DNA of 22,345 nucleotides from Haplosporangium gracile (GCA_015499985.1 JAAAUF010000691.1:1-22345); one strand, 5' to 3'. Positions 1-10,967 are shown, numbered from the stretch's first letter. Notes: a model not told the origin generated them from the sequence alone. Numbers and translations: made by a program.

Positions 1-409
1 TTGCTGCTGATGGATCTGCTGCTGTTGTTGTTGCTGAAGTTGTTGCTGCTGCTGTTGGTGTAGTTGCTGCTGATCCGTAGGCAAGAACTGTGTCTGAGGT
101 CCGACGGCTTGTGAAAAAGCCATGGGATTCATCTGCGCCATTGCCTGCGCTTCCAGCGACGCAAGTGGGGGACTCACGAGGACTGTTTGGTTCTGCGGTG
201 GCGGACTTGTAGGGAGTGATGCCGACGCCGACACCAACGCATGTTGCTGCTGCTGTTGCTGTTGCTTGAGACGTTGTTGCTGTTGCTGCTGTTGCTGTTG
301 AAGCTGTATTTGTTGTTGCGCATGCGTTGTTTGAAGATGCTGTGGCGAGATGCCTTCTGTAGGCTGCATTGCCAGTTGAGAATTGTCGAGCATTTGTTGC
401 AAGTGAAGC

Positions 410-441
<32 letters not shown>

Positions 442-1038
442 CTGCATTTGTTGTTGAGCATGAATCATCTGCTGTTGTTGTTGTTGCTGTTGTATCACTT
501 GCTGCATCTCTGCCGCTTGTTGTTGCTGCTGCTGTAACTGTTGTTGCTGTTGTTGCTGCTGTTGTTGCTGTTGAAATTGCTGCTGCTGTTGTTGCTGCTG
601 CTGTGCATTTGACACCGGTACAAAGACTTGTCCTGCTTGTGTAGGTGCTCCCGAAAGTACGACTCCTTCCATTGCATAAGCCCCGCCAAGGCCTTGACCG
701 TCTGATGTATAGAGATTACTCGAGTGCTGAAGGACGGCTGGGCTCACCATTGTCGGTTGCTGACCTAATGACGACGGCCGGAGTGGCTGCTGCTGTGGAT
801 CGATGCTATTATTTAAGATGGGTGCGCTTGCTTGTGAGGCTTCCAGGCTCTGTGGGGTCACTGTGGTAGCAGTTGCTTGGCCGGGTGATGTAGAGTTGGG
901 CATGGCGTCCATCGTTGCTATGGCTGCGTGTACAATGTTGATATGGTTGTTGTTGTTGTTGTTGTCGTCGTGGCGGATCACTTGCTCGGTCGGAGCAGAG
1001 GAAAAGGCCGCGAGGTGCTGCTGATTGGGGTCGCTCAT
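1..1038 (-). CDS. Glutamine-rich protein, N-terminal part (gene continues beyond the left edge)
   Basis: An uninterrupted minus-strand frame of 346 codons runs from an ATG at 1038-1036 (MSDPNQQHLAAF...) to base 1 without a stop. The first 145 residues are mixed-composition and rich in S, T, N, P and Q, with a six-Asn run at residues 26-31. Long glutamine tracts follow at about residues 146-208, 243-266 and 322-346, encoded by a mixture of CAG and CAA. No folded domain is visible in this part. Poly-Q regions of this size are common in fungal transcriptional regulators and chromatin or Mediator-associated proteins, so a nuclear regulator is a guess. The defining domain must lie to the left of the window. 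The start is the first in-frame ATG, and the preceding sequence is an AT-rich leader. No intron is needed. The open frame is clear; the function is unknown. Confidence 0.75.
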
Positions 1039-3040
1039 CCAAAAACTAGCGTGGTTTTTTATGTCGGTGCTTTGTGGGCCTTGAATGGACAAGGAACGGC
1101 TTGAGGGCTAAATATGGCAAGGAGAAACGATCGAAGATTAGGAACAGTAGTGCTTAACGAAGAATGGGTGGGAAGTGAGGGCTGATTGGTTCCTCCTTTG
1201 GATGAATGTGAATGTGGATAAAAACATTTTTTTTAAACAGAGTGGGTGAATTAGGCAGGCCGACCGGAATAAAGTATCATTCTCAGGCTTTTTTTTTCGG
1301 CGGGAATTACGACAATAAAGAAGAAACAGCATCAAAAAGATAAAAAGATGGGCTCTGGATGGGACGCAACGTCGATCCAGAAGAACAGTGTTCGACGGGT
1401 AAGGAGGTTTGAGCGGCGGGAAAGGGGGAAAGAGACAAAATGAGGGAAAGCCAGGCACAGGCACAAGGCACAGCAAAAGGTACCATGGGTGTTGACTAAT
1501 GGTCCAGTAAGGCATTTCCCTTGGGTTGTCCCCATATGATTTTCCGGGTATACGTCTTGACTCATGACACGCAAAGGACCAGGAGGTGGGGAAAAGTTAA
1601 GGATATCCCTACCTGAGTGGTTTGTTCTGGCACAACAGGCTTCTCCAGTGTACGGTCTGCGGGTGTATCAAAGATTGGATCGACTGAAAGTGCGTACGTT
1701 TCCGCTGACAAGGCACAAATGTGGGTACAGACGAGACACCGCGAGCGAGAGAAAAGGAAAAAGAAAAAAGTAGTGGGAAAAGAGGTGGAAGTGGTTAATA
1801 GAGACGTTCATTCATTCGTTCGTAGCAACTGATATTTTATTGTTCGAGGAATGAGGCGAGAGTGAACAAGAGAGTGGACGAGTGCGGCGAAAGGAAACAA
1901 CAAAAAGTGGGAAAAAAAAGTCTGTCGGATCATATGCCAGCCTTGCATTATTTCTTTTGTCCCCTTTGGATAGACAGACAACATGTCTGTCTCTCTATCC
2001 TGCCCGCCTCTGTGTGTGTGTGTGTATGTGGGTGTGTATCTGTCTGTCTGTCTGCTTGTCTGTTCTGTCTTCCTTTCTTGTTATTGTCAATGCCGATCCC
2101 GAGTCTGAGTCAAGTCCAAAACATATTCATCGCCTTCCACCCTAATCCTACTTCTCTGCTTTTCCTTCCTTGCTGATTAATGCTTTTTTTGCTTTGTTGC
2201 TAAATAAGAAACGCCTTCTGGATCCTCACATCCTATTGTCCCGCCGTAACCAATGCTGACTATCTCATTCAGGATTGACTCCAGAAGACCGAGTAATTAA
2301 TAGCAAAATGTCGCTTCGTAATTTGTCCACAGCGCGCTGTTGGTCCAGCTCTTTTTCTTCTTCAGGTTGCCCAAGCGGAGTCGTGACAAACCGAGAGAAA
2401 AGAACGAGAACAAGTGGCGGTTTCAATTATTATTATTTTTTTTTCGTTGTTGTTGTTGACTGGGCGAAAGGGTCGAGTTAAGAGACAGTAAGGCGAGCTG
2501 ACTGACTCAAATAAGCCCGATTGACCAGAAATAACAACAAACAAAACAAACAACCAAAAATAAAGACAGTTCATTCTGTGTGGTATTTGTCGTTGAAGCT
2601 TGTTGAAATGAGTAACTGTCGTTATTGTTTCTTTTCCGCAGAGAGGATGTTCTTCTTTGCTGTTGTCAGTCCCATGAGTTGGTGTAGGTGGAGGGCGTGT
2701 GTGCATCGGCGGCAAAAAAAAACAAAAAAAAAGTTTGTCTTTTTCTTTTACCGATTGAGAGGGAGACGCCAAGGGAAGGAGGAGGTAAGAGTGTCGGGAG
2801 TGAGGGATGGGGGATGTTTGTTGCTGTTGTCCTGCTTGGGTAGGGAGTCGTAATGGAATGTGAGGAAGGAAGAGAAGAGAACGGGACAACGGACAGGTGA
2901 GTGAGTGAGTTGAAAGGAAAGAGGGGAAACAAAAGAGAGGGAAAGAGTGAAAACAGCCAAAAGCACGAAGAAAGGAAAGGAGGGAATAAGGAAAGAAAAA
3001 GAAAAACACAAAAATCACAACAAACAGACTCAACAGAGAC
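1039..3040. other. Gene-free upstream region of the Q-rich gene
   Basis: About 2 kb with no convincing coding frame. Open frames here have homopolymer-like translations (F, L, S, K, R). The stretch 2750-3040 is strongly purine-rich on the plus strand, so it is pyrimidine-rich on the minus strand, the pattern seen before the other genes here. It may therefore be the promoter or long leader of the minus-strand Q-rich gene, possibly with a leader intron. That is inference only. Confidence 0.5.
2010..2070. repeat. TG / TCTG microsatellite
   Basis: A run of TG dinucleotides, interrupted by ATG and GGG, passes into TCTG tetranucleotide repeats. It is a simple-sequence repeat in non-coding DNA. Confidence 0.9.
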
Positions 3041-3052
3041 AATCACACACAC

Positions 3053-3090
3053 TTTCTCTCTCTCCCTCTCTCTCTCTTTCTCTCTTCTCC
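3053..3090. repeat. CT microsatellite / polypyrimidine tract
   Basis: Nearly pure alternating C and T on the plus strand, immediately right of a long purine-rich stretch. Confidence 0.9.
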
Positions 3091-3802
3091 TTTTGATTGA
3101 CTCCCAATGTATTCAATCAAATCAAGCGCAGACCCTGCAAAAACTAGTCCTTCCCTTAATGCACGCTCGGTCCTCTTTTTATCTCTCTTTTTCATTCGTA
3201 CCCATTGCCCCATTCATTGTCCCCACCCAGACGACTCACCGTCATTCCCTCCCTCTCCTTCTCCTCGTTGCCGCCCTCAATACTAATTATTTCCCTCTTC
3301 TTTCTTTTCATTCTCCACTACAAGAACGACGAGTCTAGTCGAACCTACTCGAATATTTCGATCCGTCAGTTAGGCCCTAGACCTTCTTTACTCAGATACG
3401 AGTATGTTTGTTTATTTGTTTGTTTGATCGAACATAGCAGACAATTGTTTCCCTTGGATGTGGTTATGACATTGCATGCATATAAACGCAAGGAAAAATA
3501 AACAGCAAAATAAACGAAAGGAAATGGCATGCTGCTTACTCGCCTGTTTGTCACCATTGATTGTTGTTTTGCCTCCCTTTCTCTCCATCTACCTTTCTCA
3601 TCCTCACATCCCCTCATGGCCCGTTCAACATGGGGTCAACGACAATACATACCCTCGCCCATCATTGGTCCACCTTCCCGAGCAAAATGGAAGGGTCTCA
3701 GTTGCTATGTAACCATCCTGTTTCTGTACAAAAAAAAAACATGCAAAGACAAACATAAGATCCTAGAGCATCATGAAAAAGCTTAGGCACATACTTTCGC
3801 TT

Positions 3803-3808
3803 TTTATT
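3803..3808 (-). terminator. Candidate polyadenylation signal of the p24 gene
   Basis: An AATAAA hexamer on the minus strand, 152 bases beyond the TAA stop at 3962-3960. The position is plausible for a 3' UTR, but the hexamer is common in AT-rich DNA. Confidence 0.4.
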
Positions 3809-3959
3809 TTTTGAAGTGTTTAATGATGATAGATCTCACGTATGTTGATTCTTCTCTCGCTTTTGCTTCTGCTGTGCTATCTTTCTACTTTTCTCGCTTC
3901 GCTCATTCAATCTCTGAACCGCGAAGACATTGACTTCAGGAGAATAATGATCCCTAAAT

Positions 3960-5076
3960 TTAGTCGATGAGTCTCTTCTTGCGGAAGAAACGCTTTAAGT
4001 AGAAGATCTGCCACACACCCAAGATGACCAAGATCACCATCGTCAAGGTCGAGAACCATTGAACACGAGCGTTTGTTGACTCTAATAACATTTTTAGTCA
4101 ATTACACAAAACCATTAGTAAAATAAAATCAGCCATCGCTTCGTCATAACAAAACAAAATGGGAGAGAAGAGGAGGAAATTTACCGTTGGTGTTACGCAT
4201 CGTTTCCTCGCGAGTTTGGAGATGCTCCATGTTGTCGACAATGTCTTTGACCATATCCTCGAGCTTGCGGAGCTCAACCTCCATGGGCTTCAACTTCTCG
4301 GCCTCGGCCAACTTTTGGTAGTCGATCGTCTCCGATCCAATGTCAAAGTCAATATCGACCGTGCGCGTGTAGCGGGGGTCGGGCTGGTATCCTGTTTTGA
4401 TTCGTTATTTTCCATTAACATCAGTAGAGTGGGAAGAAGCAGATATGTTGTAAACGAGAGGCAGATATGTTGTAAACAATAGGCAGATATAAAGAGCAGA
4501 CAAAGGAAAACGCGCCATTAGTATGTTGCATTTACTAGAGGATTGAAGGAAGCAAAACGGTTAGGTGTCGCCTCAAATCAATGATGTGTTACCTTCGGTG
4601 AGGACGTTGGTGAAGCAGGCGACAACATCACCAGCATAGTGGCTCCTGAAGCTACCACGCTGAAGCTCTTCCGTCAGTCCATCCTTCTTCCAGATCTGGT
4701 TCAAGTGTTCGCTATCATCCGTGATCTAACAACATGGTGATAAAAACGATGAATGTTAGAGACAGAAATAAGGATGGACAACTAATCAATCATTGAAAGC
4801 ACATCAGACATCCCTATTATTCGATCAGTCCTGGGATGACCAACTGCGCGCGCTTATCGTTCTCTTTACCTCAAGTCCGACTTTCTGGTGAGGTCCAGAC
4901 CCAACCCGGACCTTAACAACAAAGTCCACATCGCTATCGATGTAATGCGAAATACAGACTGGGAGAGCATCTGCAGCCGTCTGGCCCGCAATATCAAACT
5001 TGACTGCCTGGGCCGCCTGGAATAAGGTGATCAACGCGATCAACGCGACACATGCTGACGAGTAGAGTCGTGCCAT
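3960..5076 (-). CDS. ERV25: p24 family cargo receptor, delta subfamily (Erv25/TMED10-like)
   Basis: Four exons: 5076-4870, 4725-4593, 4391-4185 and 4081-3960, giving 222 aa, the usual p24 length. Introns of 144, 201 and 103 nt have GT...AG ends and the phases match. Residues 1-24 form a signal peptide ending AAQA. The lumenal GOLD domain follows (about 25-115), with Cys41 and Cys106 placed to form its disulfide. Next come a region predicted as coiled coil (about 140-180), the hallmark ESTNARVQWF segment, a transmembrane helix (about 191-211) and a short cytosolic tail with FF followed by RKKR. The FF pair is a COPII-binding signal and the basic residues resemble COPI signals. Family members cycle between ER and Golgi in hetero-oligomers and select cargo such as GPI-anchored proteins. 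The juxtamembrane segment and tail favour the delta class over alpha, beta or gamma. Family assignment is firm; exact orthology is likely. Confidence 0.88.
4439..4490. repeat. 22-bp tandem repeat inside intron 2 of the p24 gene
   Basis: Two full copies of a 22-base unit (starting GCAGATATGTTGTAAAC) at 4439-4460 and 4461-4482, followed by a partial third copy at 4483-4490. The full copies differ at a few bases near their ends. It lies wholly within the intron, which is the longest of the three in this gene. Confidence 0.85.
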
Positions 5077-6086
5077 CCTTCTTGTTTTGTTGATGATGAT
5101 AATTAGGGTTGGCAGGGCTGTTGTTGTGTTGTAAGGTTCTGCTGTCTAGTTCCTGTAAGGTGTTTCGTCGTATAAGTTTCCTGATCCCGCGACGACGAGT
5201 AGTTGTAGATTGATGAAAGAGATGAAGTCTCCAACAAAAAAAAAAGGATGATGGTCTTAGCAGCTGAACGGTAGTGCCTGTGACGTTGCTTAGCATTATT
5301 GGCCATTGGAATACCCCTCAAGAGTATTTCTCCTTCTCTAAATGCAAGATAGGGAACGCCACTCCCTCTATTTACAAACCTGCGCCACTCACTTTACTAC
5401 CCAACTCAGCGCACACTTTGGAGTACTTGTCAAGTGGCTATATGACTAAGCGCTAGGCTTTTTTCAGGCCCCGGTACCTACCTACCTACCTACCACCACC
5501 ATCACCGATCGCATGCCATATGAAAGAAGCAGGCCAACACCAACCCTGGGCTGTTCCTTTGGATATGTTCCTGATTCTCCATTAGTCCTTTCTAAAAGTG
5601 TGGACCAGTCAGCACTTCAATCCAAAACTACAATTGATTGCGCATAGACTAAGAATACGATCATCACTTCTTCTGTATATGCATTCATCAGCCTTTCACT
5701 TTCAATTAAGCTTGTCGAGGCCACTGCGACAATATTCGTACTCCATGAAATCGAAACTCCTGTGGTGTTGACAGAGCATCGACAACAAATACAAAGTGAA
5801 CGAAATCGGAGACGTACATTTGTCCCCCTCCTTTCTCTAACCCCTTAGACTAGGAGCACGGGCACGGGCCTGGTCGACTGACAGCAAAACATAACAAAAA
5901 GTCAACTAAACTCTTTGTCGTGTGTCGGGGGATTTGCAAAACCAACTATCTTCAGGGAGACCCTATTTTCTACAGAAATCGGGGTATTTTTTTTTTTTAA
6001 CTGCTGGCGTGCTCCTCCGTTCAGATGTCTCCCTGAAGAAAAACAAAAATCAACAAACAAGAAAACGCCATCATGTCTGAGGACAA
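5077..6086. other. Spacer holding the p24 promoter/leader
   Basis: About 1 kb between the start of the minus-strand p24 gene and the 3' end of EDC3. No frame looks coding, and the longest plus-strand frame (5274-5456) has no recognisable features. The p24 promoter and 5' leader must be at the right of its ATG, but no clear TATA box is seen. A run of five TACC units lies at 5475-5494. Confidence 0.5.
5475..5494. repeat. TACC tetranucleotide repeat, five units
   Basis: Five consecutive TACC units followed by ACC/ATC triplets, in non-coding DNA. Confidence 0.9.
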
Positions 6087-6092
6087 TTTATT
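6087..6092 (-). terminator. Candidate polyadenylation signal of EDC3
   Basis: An AATAAA hexamer on the minus strand, 59 bases past the TAG stop at 6153-6151, a typical distance. Confidence 0.5.
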
Positions 6093-6150
6093 AAGGCCGC
6101 TGCTTTTGCTGCTACTGCAGCTTGGGTTGGGGCTGGGGGATTTGTGTGTT

Positions 6151-8971
6151 CTATAAATATTCGAGCCCCACCAAAAAGTCAGCGCCCCAGGGCATCCCCC
6201 ATCCCTTGACACCGACCTTCTTCCAGCACGGCCGAGGGATACCCAGATCTGTCAAGAACAATTCCCCCGTCGTCGATCGGGACCTGCAGCCTGCCTTGGG
6301 GGCCCCCAAGCACAGTGTCCATTTTGGCCGTACACAAAATTTGGTCTTGTCGCCTTGTCCCGTTGTTCCATTGACGCCACTGGGCATGTCTAGACTCAAT
6401 ATAGGTGCCTTGTTGTCATTAGCCCAATCCATCAGATCGCATACCGTCTCGCGCTCATATGAATCGACAATGTCCCGCACGGTGTACTGGTATCCAAGCA
6501 TGCCGTCCATAATCAGATCCACTGGCGACGAAGCTTGAGGCAACTCTGCGATTGTATGGATCATTTCACCCCCAGTCGCCAAGAATCCTCTCGACTGAAA
6601 CGCCACCATCTACACACCCGTTGCAAACAATTATACAGAACGATATCAGTACTTAATCACCTCAACCCTAACATATTTGCGATTCCTAGAGACGCATTCG
6701 AATGAAGACTTACAGAGTTGAGCTGACCCTCGTGATTGGAGCCAGCAACAAAGGCAAGGACAACACATCCGTGGTTGGACAAGTGCCTAGCAGCACAAAG
6801 TGCATACGCGCCTGTCCTGTTGTTTCCTGCCAAAATGACAACAATCGGTGCAGCATTGTGGTTGTTGGGCTGAATGCGCCTGGATCCACCCAGAGCCTGG
6901 AGACACATCATCGCAGCTCCGCGACCACCATTCTCAATCATTTGCTCATCCGTCAACCCCATATCAGCCGCACAGATCCTCTCGACCTCCTGCATCTGAG
7001 CAATAGTGACAGTGGGGCAAGAGACACCGGCAAGGGTCTGAATCTTGACTGAACGCTTCTTGCCCTCACCACCGCCTCCGTTGCTGCTAGCACCATCGCC
7101 ATTTGCCTTTGAGGACGAAGGCGAACCAAGGACAGAAGTTCCATTGGCTCTGATCTTGAGTCCTCCGGGACCTGCTGAAGGACCCTTCAAGGTGGCAGTT
7201 GCGATCGACTCGTCCACACTGCTGCTGTTCCATGAATCATCGTCCTCGCTATCATCGACCTCGTCCTCCTCGCTCAATCCAGATCCATGGACATCGGACT
7301 TGTTGTTGGTGCGCTTGTATTGGGAGCGCTTGGGGGCTGGATCGAGAACGTTCTCGGTAGGCAATAGTTTTTTCAACATAGGACTCTCATCGATCGCTCT
7401 AGCCCTGTTTGGGTTTCGGTTGAGGTTGACCAACAAGGCCTCGGGCGCAGTATCGTCAGCCTCCTATATCAGTGTCGAAGAAGAAGACAAAGAGAGACCG
7501 TTAGCACCTGATATGATCTGATGGATCATTATCATTCCCTCTCCTGTCTTCTAAAATTACTTCGTTTTGATCTCAAATGTGAAACCATCAGGCAAGGGGA
7601 AGAGACTCTTACTCGGATCTCGGCAAATATCCTCGCCTTGTCAAAGAGACCCAGGTTACCCTGGAAGTCAAAGTCCTCGTTCTTGAATTCATCCGTGTCC
7701 GCCTGCGCCCACTCGTGAACGGGCTCCTTGTACCGACGCGACGTTCTCTTGCCTAGTTTGATATCAATCTCATCATTAGTCCAGGCACAAACTCCTAGGC
7801 GGCTTTCGATTGCTGATAGTGTCTCCTGGTCGAAAAATGCTATACGTACTGGAGATAGACTGGTGACCTGTCCTGGGCGAGCCATAGTCAGACGTGTTGT
7901 TATTATTGTGATAACTGTTGTTGCCGTTACTGCTGGTGTGATGGTGACTATGATTGGATCGGCGGGCTCTTCTAGGCCCACGGCTCACCGACTCTGCAGC
8001 ACTAGACTCGGCCATGTTGTCGTTGTGATATTGTTGCGCCTTGCTAATCCTCATTGAGTTTGTGTTCTAAAAGGAAGGGAGTGAAAGTTTTAATCAGGCT
8101 GTTTTTAACACGTGAGAGGCATGATTTATATTCATTTTCCTGCCAACCAACCCACTTGTTATTTCTCTTACTTCGACCAATGCCTCAGAAGTGTCAAACT
8201 GTTGCGCGTGCTTAGGTGTGGAGCTCGGCTTGAACTATACACGAATTCAAGAGCAAAGGGATATGCATAATTTGTTTAGTTGTCGTAAAATAAGGTGACC
8301 TCATTTCTCCCTTTGTAACACCTTGAAATGGATCAAAACACAAGGAAAGGGAGAATAGTTGAGCGAGAACGAAAAGACCACTTAAACCACCTTCTATGTC
8401 TTACTGAAATGATAGCAGGATCATGATAAGGCACACTGGGAGTTGTAGGTGGATTTGGCTGAGGGTGAGCAGGCAATTGTCTGGGAGAAGGGGCTACCAA
8501 AGGTGCGTGAATATGCTGCTCGTGCTGAAGGTGAGCAGCATGCGGATTGTGCTGCTGAGGATAATGGCTCGTCACGGTGGTTGTTGTCGAGGTTGAGGTG
8601 GTAGACATGGCGGGTGAGGCGACCACATGATGGGGCGAGTGGACGGCAGGCTGAGTAGGGAGGACCTGAAGATCCTTGATCTCGCCTCCTGCGACGCTGA
8701 ACGAGGGCAAGACCCTTGCGGTTTTCTCTTCAGCGTACTGGATCACGACTGTATAGGCGTGATAATTTTGTTCGATAAAGATTAGTTACGGAAAAAAAGA
8801 CTTGTTCATATCCAACCATGCAGTAGTGGGGATGGTTACAAGAAAGTATATCTTACCATCTTGCAGCATAAGACGCTGGGTGTCGGGGTCGACATTGGCG
8901 ACATGGCCCTTCAAGGAAGTGCCGCTGGTCAAAAGGACCTTGACGGTGAGGCCGATAAAAGCGGATGCCAT
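6151..8971 (-). CDS. EDC3: Enhancer of mRNA decapping 3 (LSm - FDF - YjeF_N)
   Basis: Seven exons: 8971-8857, 8748-8405, 8234-8172, 8066-7850, 7752-7613, 7463-6714 and 6609-6151, giving 695 aa with all phases consistent. Residues 1 to about 75 are a divergent LSm domain, interrupted by intron 1. A long low-complexity linker rich in H, P, T, S and N follows. The FDF motif comes next, with FDF at 274-276 and FDK at 283-285 in DFDFQGNLGLFDKARIFAEI. After an acidic and Gly/Ser linker, a YjeF_N Rossmann-like domain fills about 443-695. In it ENGGRGAA, AGNNRTGAYAL and DMPSGVNGTTG match the epimerase family, though the glycine/aspartate-rich phosphate loop is altered, as is usual in Edc3. In known Edc3 proteins, LSm binds Dcp2, FDF binds the helicase Dhh1 and YjeF_N dimerises, scaffolding P-bodies and stimulating decapping. 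It is divergent from TAN1. Intron 4 (97 nt) would shift the frame if retained. Confidence 0.92.
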
Positions 8972-9351
8972 CGTGTCAATTTTTTTTTTTCCAAGAAAGT
9001 GCGATCTATCAAATTATATTGTTGCCTATTTGTAGTTGATGATGAAGTATGCGAGTATGCGAGATGCGAACAAGCGTGTGCAAGGAGGGCGAGAAGAGTT
9101 GATGAAGGAAAGGAGAAGGAGTTTGTGTTCAGTTTTGCTTGCCAGGTCGTGTTTGAAAGAAGAACAATGCATCAGTCGACCGAAAAACGCTTATTCTCCC
9201 TCTCGCCCTTCTCTCGCTTCAATTTGAACAAGCCACTCATTCAGCCAGTTTTTTTCTCCTTCGACTGATCAGCAAAGGCGCCACCTTGACTCTTACCCTG
9301 CAAAGGACCCAACCACCAAACAACAGCCTCAGGAAATCAACATAAACCCTA
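8972..9351. promoter_or_regulatory. Bidirectional promoter region between EDC3 and TAN1
   Basis: These 380 bases separate the two divergent start codons. The left half (about 9060-9125) is purine-rich on the plus strand and the right half (about 9185-9265) is pyrimidine-rich, so each gene has a pyrimidine-rich leader on its own coding strand. No clear TATA box is visible. Confidence 0.75.
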
Positions 9352-10945
9352 ATGGGAGGCAACAACAAGCGCAAAGGAGGAGCAGGACCGCAGGAAAAAG
9401 GCGGCAAGAAGGCCAAGGTCGACATTCATAAGATTGGCAAATACTTGCCAGGCGGATTTCCCATCGATCCCAAAATGAAGGGCGTCATGGTCACCTGCGC
9501 CCGTGGCAGAGAGACTCAGGCCGGCAAGGAGGCCTGCGACTTGTTGTCCGAGGTAATAAGTAACCCCTTAGACCTTGGACCATATCCTTGACTGCCATCG
9601 GTCAATAATTGCATAGACCTTATCTCAGGATCGTTAGGTCAAACATGCTGACAGGAACATTTGGAGCTGACTCTTCTCTCCTCCTTGTCGTCCGTTACTA
9701 GTACGCGCAAAAACTGTATGGAGACGACTTTAACGACGATCCCGCAGAGCAGGACGAGGATGAATCTATTGAGGATGCCATCGCCCGTGAAGTTGCTCAG
9801 GCCAAAAAGACCAAGGGCGGTAAGAAGTTCTTGCCCTTGTCCACAGGGACTGACTGCGGTATGTCAAGATATCTTGTGCTGCTTTACGTAGTGAAAATCA
9901 CGCGGACTGCAATCGTTCTGCCTTTTTTTTAAGCGACGACGTTCACGGAAATACTGAGTGGAAATAACTAACGAGCGGAGGCAATTGACTTGTATATGGA
10001 ATAGTTATTTTTATTCGCGCCATGGAAATTGAACCATCTAAGCTCTGTCACTTCGTTCTCTCCGATCTCCAAAAGTCAGGAAGCAAGCGCACGAGGTACG
10101 AGAAAGAACGGTGTCCCAGGGACAACACAATGTGAACTGGTTCATCGTTGGTCAATGTGTCTATTTATTTAACAAGTTTTGCGAAGCGCTAATATGGGAA
10201 CAAAAACGATGCCGCCTTTGGACGAGATAGATACTGCATGAGATTCATTCCTGTTGATGAGACAAGTTATGCCAACATGGAGGACATTGAAACCATGTCC
10301 GAGCGTGTCTTCAAGCCTTACTTCCATGCTGAGGACCAAAAGCCCACGACTGTAAGAACATGCGTGATGGCGATAAGATTTGGGGTGCATAGTTATTTTT
10401 TTCTCACACGATAGGAATCCAGTTTACTTCGAAGTAACAGTAACCCAACACATTTTTTCTTTTCGCTGATTCACATTCATAATAGTTCAAGATCATTCCC
10501 AAGATTCGACACAACGACAAGGTCGAGCGCGACGCACTGTTGAAGAAGTTGGCTAGCATGGCAGGCCAAGGCCAAAGCCACACTGTCTCTATGGATGATC
10601 CTGAATACATCATCCTTGCAGAGGTTATCAAGGTATTGTTGTCAATGCTTTTTAAACAACAACTGACATTTAGGTTGTTTTAGATTGTGCTGAGGTATGG
10701 TGTACTTACTCGTGTCATTACATATTTGTATTACTATATAGAGTATCTGCTTCATGGGAGTGGTCAGAGATTACGAAAAATTGAAGAAGTACAACATTCA
10801 GAGTATCTTTGAGGCGGCACAAAAGAGCGACGCCAACAAGGAGGTATCAGAGGGTGACGATGTGGAGAAGGATGATGACGAAAAGAAAGAGGAGACGACG
10901 ACGTCAGAAGCAGCCCCAGAAGAGGAATCCGCATCTGCCACCTAA
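9352..10945 (+). CDS. TAN1: tRNA acetylation adaptor with THUMP domain (Tan1/THUMPD1)
   Basis: Six exons: 9352-9552, 9702-9858, 10005-10095, 10231-10351, 10486-10632 and 10742-10945, giving 306 aa (the yeast protein is of similar size). The N-terminus is Lys/Gly-rich and probably binds RNA. The family core begins at MKGVMVTCARGRE (about residues 43-55). An acidic insert lies at about 75-95. The THUMP region spans about 120-255, including FIRAMEIEPSKL, the conserved KRTRYCMRFIPV (147-158), and DPEYIILAEVIK followed by SICFMGVVRDYEKLKKYN. The C-terminus is a dispensable-looking acidic tail. In yeast and humans this protein presents tRNA-Ser and tRNA-Leu to the Kre33/NAT10 acetyltransferase for N4-acetylcytidine at position 12. 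The start is the first in-frame ATG, 380 bases from the EDC3 start. Introns are 109-149 nt. Identification is firm; exon borders are supported by phase and conservation. Confidence 0.9.
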
Positions 10946-10967
10946 AAACTATGATAGCATATGAACA

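Larger units (their letters stand above)
3041..3959. other. Gap between the region near 3040 and the 3' end of the p24 gene
   Basis: The stretch 3050-3330 is strongly pyrimidine-rich on the plus strand, starting with a CT microsatellite. After it come TTTG repeats near 3400-3425 and AT-rich sequence. The last 150 bases are probably the 3' UTR of the minus-strand p24 gene. Short frames of 60-145 codons exist but have unconvincing composition. A plus-strand non-coding transcript is possible (see findings). Confidence 0.45.

Noticed and set aside
241..644. Plus-strand frames encoding poly-leucine and poly-alanine/valine
   Set aside because: They are shadow frames of the CAG/CAA glutamine tracts on the minus strand. 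The 346-codon minus frame with a normal non-repetitive N-terminus is the real gene.
2362..3042. 226-codon minus-strand ORF
   Set aside because: Its translation is dominated by F, L, S, P and K from polypyrimidine DNA, with no domain or plausible protein composition. It is better explained as leader or promoter sequence.
7776..7850. Reading EDC3 straight through either frame at 7753-7849
   Set aside because: The 97-nt segment has GTACGT...CTAAT...CTAG features and removing it joins the Asn/Ser-rich linker in frame to the FDF motif. Reading through would put the FDF motif out of frame.
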